Source: an uncultured Pelagibacteraceae bacterium
Lineage (GTDB): Bacteria > Pseudomonadota > Alphaproteobacteria > Pelagibacterales > Pelagibacteraceae
Assembly: GCA_902627045.1 (NCBI GenBank)
Contig: CACOHP010000003.1
Location: forward strand, 41,001 to 105,000
Reading direction: 5' to 3'
Length of the DNA stretch: 64,000 bases
Positions 18,108 through 25,443 of this stretch are shown here, piece after piece (position 1 is the stretch's first letter; every line of letters starts with the position of its first letter). The notes below the pieces were generated by a model. It saw only the letters and a program-made list of their open reading frames with translations. It ran no database searches and was not told where the DNA came from. Position numbers and translations under genes: made by a program.

Positions 18108-19397
18108 ATGAAAGTACTTATTAGTAAAAGTAAAAATTTTGACAAAACTCTAGATGGTTTGCTTTACAAAAGAAGAAAAAAAATAATATCTGACAAAGTG
18201 TCAGTATCTAAAATAATTAATGATGTGAAAAATAATGGTGATAAAGCTTTAATTAAATATGAAAAAAAATTTAATAAAAATAATAGAATTATTCCAAGTC
18301 CTAAGCAAATTAATAGATTAATAAAATCTTTAGATCCCGAAGTTAAAAAAGCTATTGATATAGCCTACAACCGAATTTATAAATTTCATTCTCTACAAAG
18401 ATTTAAAAATATTTCATATACAGATAAATTTAAAAACAAACTTGCATATAAGTATTTGCCAATAGAGTCAGTCGCTATTTATGTTCCTGGTTCAACTGCA
18501 TCTTATCCCTCAAGTGTTTTGATGAATGCTATTCCAGCTATGGTTGCAGGTGTTAAAAGACTTGTTATGATTAACCCTGGTTATAAAGGTAGTCAGAATC
18601 CTGCTGTGTTATATGCAGCAAAAAAATGTAGAATAAGAGAGATTTATTCTATCGGTGGTCCATCAGCAATAGCAGCAGTTTCTTATGGTACGAAAAAAAT
18701 TAAAAAAGTTGATAAAATTGTTGGACCGGGAAATTCATATGTTACAGCTGCAAAGAAAGAAGTTTTTGGAGATGTTGGAATTGAGGGAATGACTGCAGGA
18801 CCATCTGAAATAACAATAGTTTGTGATAAATATTCCAATTCTGAATGGGTAGCTAGTGATTTAATTGGTCAAGCAGAACATGATCCTTTAGCACAATGTA
18901 TTTTAATTTCAAAAGACAAAAATTTAATAAACAAAGTTAAGATAGAAATTGCAAAACAATTAAAAAATATTCCTAGAGAGTCCATTGCAAGAAAAAGTTT
19001 AAAAAGTAATGGAATTTTAATGTATATATCTAAGGATGATAAAATAATTAATGTTGTAAACAAAATTGCGCCTGAACATTTAGAGCTTAATATTAAGAAC
19101 TACAAATCATTGGTTTCCAAAGTAAAAAATTCTGGATCAATATGTTTAGGAAAATATGCTGTTATGGCAATGACAGATTATAATGTTGGTTCAAATCATA
19201 TACTGCCAACTAATGGTTCAGCAAAATATTCAAGTGGAATAAGTGTAAATGAATTTTACAAAAGAATTTCTTATATAAACTTATCAAAAAAGGGTATTGA
19301 AAGTCTTGGGCCATCAGTTATAACTCTTGCAAACTATGAGGGGTTGATAGGTCATGCTCAATCCATTAAAAAAAGAATTAAAAAAAGGAGTAAATAA
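18108..19397 (+). CDS. hisD: Histidinol dehydrogenase
   Basis: Last two oxidations of histidine synthesis (histidinol to histidine) with NAD and zinc. Seen: [63 protein letters not shown] (zinc Gln/His), [10 protein letters not shown] and the C-terminal GLIGHAQSI (zinc His). 429 aa is normal. Its last codons contain the Shine-Dalgarno (AAAGGAG) of infA. Confidence 0.97.
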   Translation: MKVLISKSKNFDKTLDGLLYKRRKKIISDKVSVSKIINDVKNNGDKALIKYEKKFNKNNRIIPSPKQINRLIKSLDPEVKKAIDIAYNRIYKFHSLQRFKNISYTDKFKNKLAYKYLPIESVAIYVPGSTASYPSSVLMNAIPAMVAGVKRLVMINPGYKGSQNPAVLYAAKKCRIREIYSIGGPSAIAAVSYGTKKIKKVDKIVGPGNSYVTAAKKEVFGDVGIEGMTAGPSEITIVCDKYSNSEWVASDLIGQAEHDPLAQCILISKDKNLINKVKIEIAKQLKNIPRESIARKSLKSNGILMYISKDDKIINVVNKIAPEHLELNIKNYKSLVSKVKNSGSICLGKYAVMAMTDYNVGSNHILPTNGSAKYSSGISVNEFYKRISYINLSKKGIESLGPSVITLANYEGLIGHAQSIKKRIKKRSK

Positions 19398-19399
19398 AT

Positions 19400-19615
19400 T
19401 TGTCAAAACAGGATCTACTTGAATTCAAAGGCAAGGTTACAGATTTATTACCTAATGCAATGTTTAGAGTGCAACTAGAAAATGGCCATACTGTTACAGC
19501 TCACACTGCTGGAAAATTAAGAAAAAACAGAATTAGAGTTTTGCAAGGTGATAATGTTACAGTTGAAATGACACCTTATGATCTGACTAAAGGTAGAATA
19601 ATCTTTAGAGGATAA
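19400..19615 (+). CDS. infA: Translation initiation factor IF-1
   Basis: 71-residue OB-fold protein: [61 protein letters not shown]. The start is TTG (19400-19402) with a strong AAAGGAG 9-14 nt upstream, inside the hisD tail; no ATG is available at the conserved N-terminus. tRNA-Phe follows 6 nt after the stop and is likely on the same transcript. Confidence 0.96.
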   Translation: MSKQDLLEFKGKVTDLLPNAMFRVQLENGHTVTAHTAGKLRKNRIRVLQGDNVTVEMTPYDLTKGRIIFRG

Positions 19616-19621
19616 TTTTAA

Positions 19622-19696
19622 GGCTGAGTAGCTCAGGAGTAGAGCAGAGCCCTGAAAAGGCTTGTGTCGGAGGTGCGAATCCTTCCTCAGCCACCA
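19622..19696 (+). tRNA. tRNA-Phe(GAA) with atypical T-loop
   Basis: 75 nt with encoded CCA. Acceptor GGCTGAG/CTCAGCC, D stem GCTC/GAGC with 7-nt loop AGGAGTA, anticodon stem GAGCC/GGCTT with loop CTGAAAA (anticodon GAA), variable GTGTC, T stem GGAGG/CCTTC. The T-loop reads TGCGAAT instead of TTCGAAT, so the near-universal U55 is G, and the D-loop lacks the usual GGTA end. All stems pair well, so it should be functional, but it departs from the standard D-loop/T-loop contact. Confidence 0.93.
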
Positions 19697-19776
19697 CCAC
19701 AAGATTTCATCTTGAAATTACCCCAAAACAAATTAACTTCTACTTATAATAATTAACAAAAGGACTAAGAAATAAG

Positions 19777-19989
19777 ATGAGTACAATACAAGGTAAAGTA
19801 AAGTGGTTTAACGGTAAAAAAGGTTATGGTTTTATCGAAAGAGATGACAAAGAAAAAGATGCTTTCGTTCATGCATCAGCAGTAAAAGCAGCTGGAATGC
19901 GATTTTTGAATGAAGGTGATAAAATAGAATTTACACTAGAGGATGGACCAAAAGGCCCTTCAGCAGTAAATCTTAAAAAATTAGACTAA
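19777..19989 (+). CDS. Cold-shock domain protein (CspA family)
   Basis: 70-residue RNA-binding protein with RNP1-type [10 protein letters not shown] and RNP2-type DAFVHASAV after [11 protein letters not shown]. Acts as an RNA chaperone. A good -10 box (TATAAT, 19745-19750) and an AAAGGA ribosome site precede it, though no convincing -35 is seen; a strong terminator follows directly. So it is probably a single-gene unit. Confidence 0.95.
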   Translation: MSTIQGKVKWFNGKKGYGFIERDDKEKDAFVHASAVKAAGMRFLNEGDKIEFTLEDGPKGPSAVNLKKLD

Positions 19990-20004
19990 TCCTCAAATTT
20001 GTAT

Positions 20005-20050
20005 AAAGGACGTTTTTCTCTATAAGAGAGTTACGTCCTTTTTCTTTTTA
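20005..20050 (+). terminator. Rho-independent terminator after the cold-shock gene
   Basis: Perfect 9-bp outer stem AAAGGACGT (20005-20013) / ACGTCCTTT (20033-20041) enclosing a second small stem CTCT-ATAA-GAGAG, followed by a T-rich tract TTCTTTTT. It begins 15 nt after the stop codon. Confidence 0.88.
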
Positions 20051-20088
20051 AGGTTGCATAATAAAGTTTTTTGTTTAAAAGACATCTG

Positions 20089-20190
20089 ATGAAAAAATAT
20101 GAGTTAAATAAATGGTTCTACAACAATACTTTAAGAATAGTTCTTAAAGGAAACGAAATAGTTGTGCATACTCATATCCATGCTGGCTAA
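20089..20190 (+). CDS. 33-residue ORF between csp terminator and tRNA-His, unknown
   Basis: Too short for the ORF track. ATG 20089 to TAA 20190 encodes MKKYELNKWFYNNTLRIVLK then GNEIVVHTHIHAG. It has two aromatic-rich beta-like stretches and a His-x-His-x-His tail that could bind a metal. It lies in its own ~200-nt space between the csp terminator and a second terminator whose stem contains the stop codon, so an independent transcript is plausible. It could equally be a small RNA with a chance ORF. Confidence 0.4.
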   Translation: MKKYELNKWFYNNTLRIVLKGNEIVVHTHIHAG

Positions 20191-20210
20191 AGCTAGCATT
20201 TTACTATTTA
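20180..20210 (+). terminator. Rho-independent terminator overlapping the 33-codon ORF stop
   Basis: ATGCTGGCT (20180-20188) pairs with AGCTAGCAT (20191-20199), nine positions with one G-T, followed by TTTTACTATTT. The stem tip is tight (AA), so the innermost pair or two must open. It lies immediately before the tRNA-His/hisS unit and insulates it. Confidence 0.7.
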
Positions 20211-20258
20211 ATTATAATTTTAAATCCACATAAAATAAGATAAAAACAAAGAGGATAA

Positions 20259-20333
20259 GCCCGGGTGGTGTAATGGTTAGCACGGAAGTTTGTGGAACTT
20301 TAAGTTTGAGTTCGACTCTCAGCCCGGGTACCA
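20259..20333 (+). tRNA. tRNA-His(GUG), A73 type without encoded G-1
   Basis: 75 nt with encoded CCA: acceptor GCCCGGG/CCCGGGT (G1-U72 wobble), D stem GTGT/GCAC, anticodon stem GAAGT/ACTTT with loop TTGTGGA (anticodon GTG), T stem TTGAG/CTCAG with loop TTCGACT. The discriminator is A, and the genomic base before G1 is A, so the G-1:C73 pair that identifies most bacterial tRNA-His is absent. The gene ends 4 nt before the hisS start codon. Confidence 0.93.
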
Positions 20334-20337
20334 AAAA

Positions 20338-21735
20338 ATGAATAATGATAATAAATTAATTCCTGGTTTACCCTCAGGATTCGAAGATAGATGGAATAAA
20401 AAATTATTTCTCAAAAAAAAACTTTTAAAAGTTATTGAGAAGAATTTTATAAAATATGGATTTGATCCATTAGAGACTCCGTCATTTGAAATTGCGGAAA
20501 ATATTGGATCCTTTCTTGCAGAGGATGACAGTAATCCTATGTCTGATGTTTTTACATTTGATGATGGTGAAAAGAGCATTACTCTAAGATATGATTTATC
20601 CAGTCCACTTGCTAGATTTGTTGCACAGAATAATCAAGAGCTTCCCTCAATATATAAAAGATATGCAATTCAAAATGTATTTAGAAATGAAAAATCTGGA
20701 AATGCTAGATACAGGGAATTTACTCAAGCAGATTGTGATATAGTTGGAAAAGTTAATCCAGCACAAGCTAATGCGGAGCTTTGTAATTTAATATCAGGTA
20801 CACTTTTAGATTGTGGTTTAAAAAAAGATCAGTTTACTATCAATGTCAGTAATAGAAAAATCGTCCAAGGTTTAATTGAAGATTTAAAAATTGAAAAAAA
20901 TAAACAAATTAAAGTAATGAGAGCTATAGATAAACTCGATAAACCAGGGTTCGGTTTAAAGGGTGTTGAAGAATTATTAAAAAAAGAAAGAAAAGATAAA
21001 AGTGGAGCTATTACAAAAGGAGCAAATTTAAGTAATGATCAAGCATCCAAAATTTTGGATTTTTTAAAGATTGAGGATTTGAAGGAATTAAAACAAAATT
21101 TTAAAAATTCTTTTACACAAGAGGGTATTAAAGAATTAGAAGAATTTTTTGAAATTTTAAGTTTTGGATCTTATTTTGATCAAGTTAAAACTAATTTTAC
21201 GATAGTCAGAGGTCTAGATTATTACGATGGGTTTTGTGTTGAAACAAACCTAAATTTTAAAGCAAAAAATATTAAGGGTAAGGAAGTTGATATTGGGAGC
21301 ATTTGCTCAGGCGGACAATACAATAAATTAATTTCTAGATTTAAAGGTGTAGACATTCCTGGAACTGGCATAAGTATTGGTGTTGATAGATTGCTATTTG
21401 CGATGATGCAATTAGATCAGATAAAAATCGATGAACAAAAGCCGATAATTGTATGTGTGATGGATAAAAAATATTTACCAAATTATTATGAGATTTTAGA
21501 TAATTTGAGAAAAAATAATATTAATTCTGAAATATTTTTAGATAGTAAAAAAAATCTTGGCAAGCAACTGACTTATGCAAATAAAAGAGGGTGCCCAGTT
21601 GCAGTAATTTGTGGAGAAAATGAGTTTAAAGAAAATAAAGTAACATTAAAAAACTTACTTGGTATTAAAGGCGAAAATAACCAAAAATCGTTTCCAAAAG
21701 AAAATTTAATAAATGAGATCAAAAAATTTATCTGA
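20338..21735 (+). CDS. hisS: Histidyl-tRNA synthetase, divergent alphaproteobacterial type
   Basis: Class II synthetase. The track start (20290) lies inside tRNA-His, so the ATG of MNNDNKLIPGLPSGFEDR (20338) is correct, giving 465 residues. Motif 2 reads NVFRNEKSGNARYREFTQADCDIVG where canonical bacterial HisRS has the RHERPQxGRYRQFHQ type, and the histidine-A motif reads RGLDYYDGFCVE; motif 3 ends GTGISIGVDRLL. These match the divergent HisRS that goes with A73 tRNA-His in some alphaproteobacteria. There is no Shine-Dalgarno: only four A residues separate it from the tRNA CCA. hisZ overlaps its end by 23 nt. Confidence 0.93.
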   Translation: MNNDNKLIPGLPSGFEDRWNKKLFLKKKLLKVIEKNFIKYGFDPLETPSFEIAENIGSFLAEDDSNPMSDVFTFDDGEKSITLRYDLSSPLARFVAQNNQELPSIYKRYAIQNVFRNEKSGNARYREFTQADCDIVGKVNPAQANAELCNLISGTLLDCGLKKDQFTINVSNRKIVQGLIEDLKIEKNKQIKVMRAIDKLDKPGFGLKGVEELLKKERKDKSGAITKGANLSNDQASKILDFLKIEDLKELKQNFKNSFTQEGIKELEEFFEILSFGSYFDQVKTNFTIVRGLDYYDGFCVETNLNFKAKNIKGKEVDIGSICSGGQYNKLISRFKGVDIPGTGISIGVDRLLFAMMQLDQIKIDEQKPIIVCVMDKKYLPNYYEILDNLRKNNINSEIFLDSKKNLGKQLTYANKRGCPVAVICGENEFKENKVTLKNLLGIKGENNQKSFPKENLINEIKKFI

Positions 21736-22765
21736 CAAAATTCTTAGATCGGTAAAATCTAAAGGATTTGAGTATATTGAATTACCTTCTGTGATTGAGA
21801 CAAATCATATAGTGCAGCGATCAGGTGAGAGTTTTAGGAAATTTATTTTTTCATTTACAGATCAGTCAGGTAATGAATTATGTCTAAGACCGGATCTCAC
21901 AATCGCCTCTTGTCTAAGATATTTAGAACACAATTTAAAGGGTAAAGAAAAAATATTTTATAGTGGACAGGCTTACAGAAAATCTCAAAATAAAAAAGAC
22001 TCTATAATAAGAAATCAAGTTGGTTTTGAGATTATAGGATCAAAAGATGAAAAAAATGATGACAAAGAAATAATAAATACATCTCTTAAATCACTCAAAG
22101 ATCTAAAATATTCTACAGGCACTCTCACTATTGGTAATGTGGAGATTTTTAATCTTCTAATATCTAAATTAGATATACCAAAAAGATGGAAATTAAGACT
22201 TACAAGACATTTTTGGAGAGAAGATTATTTCAGTGATTTATTAAAAAGATTAGAGACTAATTCCGATGTAGATCCAACTATTGTTGAAGTTGATAAAAGA
22301 CGATATTTAAAAATGTTAAAGGATGATCAAACTTCTATTGTTGCAGGTAGAACTATTAAAGAAATTTTAGAAAGATTTGATAAAAAAATTAAGGACCCAA
22401 GGAGAGCAAGCAGAGGGAAAAATGTTTCAAAAATTATTAAAGAATTTTTGAAAATTAAATGTCCAATTAATAAAGCTGCGAGTCAGTTGAATAAATTTTT
22501 CAAGAAAAACAGAATAAATCTTGTCGTCGATCAGAAATATTTCCCAATTTCAAAAAATAAAATATCTAAATTGAATGTAGTTTTCTCTAGTGCCTTTGGT
22601 AGACAATTAGAATATTACACAGGAATGGTTTTTAAAATCGATATTAAATCAAAGTCAAAGATTATTAATTGTTGTAATGGTGGCCGTTATGACAAACTAA
22701 TTTCTGATCTTGGTTCAAAAAAACAGATACCAGCAGTTGGAGCTGCGCTTAATCTTAATTATTAG
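21713..22765 (+). CDS. hisZ: ATP phosphoribosyltransferase regulatory subunit HisZ
   Basis: 350-residue HisRS-like paralogue lacking the anticodon-binding domain: ELPSVIETNHIVQRSGE, LCLRPDLTIASCLRYL, YSGQAYRKSQNKKDS, and CCNGGRYDKLISDLG near the end. HisZ assembles with the short form of HisG and confers histidine feedback. It sits between hisS and hisG, overlapping hisS, and its stop touches the hisG start region. Confidence 0.88.
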   Translation: MRSKNLSDKILRSVKSKGFEYIELPSVIETNHIVQRSGESFRKFIFSFTDQSGNELCLRPDLTIASCLRYLEHNLKGKEKIFYSGQAYRKSQNKKDSIIRNQVGFEIIGSKDEKNDDKEIINTSLKSLKDLKYSTGTLTIGNVEIFNLLISKLDIPKRWKLRLTRHFWREDYFSDLLKRLETNSDVDPTIVEVDKRRYLKMLKDDQTSIVAGRTIKEILERFDKKIKDPRRASRGKNVSKIIKEFLKIKCPINKAASQLNKFFKKNRINLVVDQKYFPISKNKISKLNVVFSSAFGRQLEYYTGMVFKIDIKSKSKIINCCNGGRYDKLISDLGSKKQIPAVGAALNLNY

Positions 22766-22767
22766 TG

Positions 22768-23454
22768 ATGAGTAATTTTATAAATATAGGAATACCTAGT
22801 AAGGGAAGATTAAAAAAAGATGTTTTAAAAATTTTTTATAAAAAGAAGTTAAAGCTTATTTCTGAACGAGGAGAAAGAGACTTGATTGGATCAATTAAAA
22901 ATAAACCAAATATCAAGATTTTATATTTACATGCAAGAGAAATTCTTGAAAGATTAGGAGATGGATCTTTAGATATTGGATTTTCTGGTTTTGATTTATT
23001 TAAAGAAAGTGCTGTTAATAATCAGAATAAAATAAATATAGAGTCAAAACTTAATTTTGGAAATGCAGATTTAGTTGTTGCGATCCCTGATCCTTGGATT
23101 GATGTTCAAACCATAGCTGACTTAGAGGAAATCGCCTTTGAATTTAGAGATAAAAAGAAAAAAAGATTGAGAGTTGCAACCAAGTACCCAAATTTAACTA
23201 GAGATTTTTTATTTTCTAAAGGTGTTACCCAATTTAAATTAGTTGATAGTTTAGGAGCAACAGAAGCATACCCTTTTACTGGTTCAGCTGAATTAATTAC
23301 TGATATTACTTCAACGGGTGAAACACTAAAAGCAAATAATTTGCGTGTTTTGAAGGATGGAAAAATATTAAAATCTCAAGCTTGTATTTTTACATCTAAA
23401 AAAAATAATAAGAAAAAAGGATTGAAAAACTTAGTAAGACTACTTTCTAAGTAA
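22768..23454 (+). CDS. hisG: ATP phosphoribosyltransferase, short form
   Basis: First step of histidine synthesis (ATP + PRPP). 228 residues, i.e. the short HisG lacking the C-terminal ACT-like regulatory domain, which requires HisZ. Seen: GIPSKGRLKKD, DIGFSGFDLF, RVATKYPNLTRDF, and the PRPP loop ITDITSTGETLKANNL. The track start is a GTG at 22765 (giving MM); I prefer the ATG 3 nt later, but both are possible. Confidence 0.95.
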   Translation: MSNFINIGIPSKGRLKKDVLKIFYKKKLKLISERGERDLIGSIKNKPNIKILYLHAREILERLGDGSLDIGFSGFDLFKESAVNNQNKINIESKLNFGNADLVVAIPDPWIDVQTIADLEEIAFEFRDKKKKRLRVATKYPNLTRDFLFSKGVTQFKLVDSLGATEAYPFTGSAELITDITSTGETLKANNLRVLKDGKILKSQACIFTSKKNNKKKGLKNLVRLLSK

Positions 23455-23571
23455 TTTGTCTCTAAAATAAATTAGTATAATTCGTACAATATCCAAATTT
23501 CTGATAATTGCATAAAGGCCAATTAAAGCGCCTAAGACAATTATAATTTTAAAAATTAACATTAAATCCAT
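23440..23571 (-). CDS. 43-residue membrane micro-protein, convergent with hisG
   Basis: Not in the ORF track. Minus-strand ATG at 23569-23571 reads MDLMLIFKIIIVLGALIGLY then AIIRNLDIVRIILIYF and ends RDKLLRK, with one clear hydrophobic helix (residues 2-22) and a second amphipathic one. Its 3' end overlaps hisG by 15 nt, like several other tail-to-tail pairs in this genome. A positive-inside pattern at the C-terminus fits a membrane peptide. Function unknown. Confidence 0.5.
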   Translation of the reverse strand: MDLMLIFKIIIVLGALIGLYAIIRNLDIVRIILIYFRDKLLRK

Positions 23572-23640
23572 AAATTAAGTTTTATTAATTTTAACTATAA
23601 ATATCGTTGAAAATAATTATTTAGTATATACTAACAAAAT

Positions 23641-24711
23641 ATGGAATCAGTAATATTAATATTAAATATTTTAATCTTGGTCCTTATTTTAGGAGGAGCC
23701 TTTTACTTTTACCAAAAAAATTCTAAGAAAAAATTAGAAGAAGAAATTGAAGATCAGTCAGAATTATTAGCCAAAAAAGATGAATTAAATGAGTTAAAAT
23801 CAAGCTTTAAAGAGTCTTTCAATCTCATGAGTAAGGAAATTGCCAAAGATATGAGTGGCGCCCTAACTAAAGTAGATGAAAAAGTTGGCAATTTTAATCA
23901 ACAAGTGCAGTTATTAAATCAAAGCCAAGAGGGGATTACTAAAATTTTAGCAGGCGTTAAAAAGTATGGAACTTTAGCTGAATATTCTTTAGATGCTTTA
24001 ATCAAGGATTTGTTACCAGCATCTCAATTTATGACTAATGTGAAAATGAAAGAAGACACTAGTGAAAATGTGGAATTCGCAATCAAGCTGCAAGGTGATG
24101 TGTTAGTGCCTGTAGATTCTCATTTTCCAGTAGAAAAATTCAAAGCTATCACTGATGCATATGATGCAGATGATAAAAAAGCAGTTGCAGATGCTAGAAC
24201 AAAATTAGCAAGTGCATTTAAGGCTAAAGCAAAGAGTGTGATGGAAAAATACATTGTTCCACCTAAAACCTCAAATTTTGCAATAGTGTATGCTCCTACA
24301 GAAAGCCTCTATAAAGAATTAACTGAATACCAAGATCCAAGCACTAAAGAGTTATTAACCCAAGAATTGATGAAAAAATATAAAATAGTAATTTGTGGTC
24401 CAAACACTCTTTCAGCTTATTTACAGTCTTTACACATGGGCTTTCAGTCTCTTAAAATTTCAAAACACGCAACAGAGATTTATGATCATTTAAAAACTAT
24501 AAGTACGAGATTTTCTAGTCATTTTGATAATATTTATAAATTAAGAAAAAAACTTGAAGAGGCCATGACGGTTGTTGATAATTTTGGAAAAGATGCAAGA
24601 TCAATTACTAGAACTTTAGAAAACATAAAAGATCCCGAGCAAGTTGAAAAGGCTGTACTAACAGAGAACGTTGAGAAATTTGTTGAAAGAAATAAACAGC
24701 TCAAAAAATAA
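23641..24711 (+). CDS. rmuC: DNA recombination protein RmuC
   Basis: 356 residues: N-terminal membrane helix (VILILNILILVLILGGAFYF), a coiled-coil region (~30-100) and the RmuC domain with VEFAIKLQGDVLVPVDSHFP (conserved Asp-Ser-His), FAIVYAPTESLY and ICGPNTLSAYLQSLHMGF. RmuC is thought to be a PD-(D/E)XK-fold nuclease limiting rearrangements at inverted repeats. The first of three nucleic-acid-processing genes in a row. Confidence 0.93.
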   Translation: MESVILILNILILVLILGGAFYFYQKNSKKKLEEEIEDQSELLAKKDELNELKSSFKESFNLMSKEIAKDMSGALTKVDEKVGNFNQQVQLLNQSQEGITKILAGVKKYGTLAEYSLDALIKDLLPASQFMTNVKMKEDTSENVEFAIKLQGDVLVPVDSHFPVEKFKAITDAYDADDKKAVADARTKLASAFKAKAKSVMEKYIVPPKTSNFAIVYAPTESLYKELTEYQDPSTKELLTQELMKKYKIVICGPNTLSAYLQSLHMGFQSLKISKHATEIYDHLKTISTRFSSHFDNIYKLRKKLEEAMTVVDNFGKDARSITRTLENIKDPEQVEKAVLTENVEKFVERNKQLKK

Positions 24712-24748
24712 TTTCTTTTTTCACATATTACCGATTATAAGAAATCAC

Positions 24749-25435
24749 ATGCGTTGGAACAAAAAATACAATTATCCATCAAGTTCAAGGGCTACTGAAG
24801 ATGGAATAAGAAGATATGTTTTAGGAGAAGCAAAATTACCAAGTGTAACGTCAATACTTGATGCAACAAAATCTGAGGAAGATAAAGCAGCATTAGCAAA
24901 TTGGCGAGAAAGAACTGGCTATAAAGAAGCAGAGGCAATTACTAAGGCGGCTAGTAGTAGAGGATCTCAAATGCATAGTTATTTAGAGTCTTATCTTTTA
25001 GGAAGAGAAAATTTGAGTTTTTTTGAGGATAATGAACAGTATAAAAAAATGGCGAAAGAAATTATTGATAGAGGATTAACAAACAGGTTAGAGGAAATTT
25101 ATGGGGTTGAGTGCACCATGTATTACCCTGAAAAGTATGCGGGCACCGCAGATTGTATTGGACTATATGAAGGAAAGGAAACCATAATTGACTTTAAACA
25201 ATCTAATAAACCAAAAAAAGTAGAATATATAGATTCTTGGCTACTACAAACCGCAGCCTACTCATTAGCTCATAATGTAGTTTATAATTCTAATATCAAT
25301 GCTTGTGTTATACTTGTTTGCACAGTGGATAATTTGTTTCAAGAATTTAAAATTCAAGGAACTGAATTAATTACCTATCAAAATTTATTTTTGGGAAGAT
25401 TAAAAAAATTTCATGAACTATCAAATTTAAATTAA
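24749..25435 (+). CDS. PD-(D/E)XK exonuclease, MGME1/genome-maintenance exonuclease-like
   Basis: The track start (24671) lies inside rmuC; MRWNKKYNYPSSSRATEDGI (24749) is the sensible start, giving 228 residues. RecB-like nuclease motifs: SRGSQMHSYLE (motif with His), YAGTADCIG (catalytic Asp) and ETIIDFKQSNK (D-x-K), then LLQTAAYSLA (Q-x-x-x-Y motif). The overall size and order resemble the MGME1-type single-strand exonucleases also found in many phages. 8 nt before exonuclease I, so the two are co-translated or at least co-transcribed. Confidence 0.85.
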   Translation: MRWNKKYNYPSSSRATEDGIRRYVLGEAKLPSVTSILDATKSEEDKAALANWRERTGYKEAEAITKAASSRGSQMHSYLESYLLGRENLSFFEDNEQYKKMAKEIIDRGLTNRLEEIYGVECTMYYPEKYAGTADCIGLYEGKETIIDFKQSNKPKKVEYIDSWLLQTAAYSLAHNVVYNSNINACVILVCTVDNLFQEFKIQGTELITYQNLFLGRLKKFHELSNLN

Positions 25436-25443
25436 TTTAGCAG

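Noticed and set aside
19700-19714. CAAGAT/ATCTTG hairpin after tRNA-Phe as a terminator
   Set aside because: Six pairs with a 3-nt loop but followed by AAATTACCCC, not a T tract.
23607-23632. TTGAAA ... TATACT as the rmuC promoter
   Set aside because: The spacer is only 14 nt, too short for a standard promoter.
24671-24748. Longer N-terminus of the MGME1-like nuclease as given in the ORF track
   Set aside because: It overlaps the end of rmuC and begins with unrelated residues; the ATG at 24749 fits the fold better.
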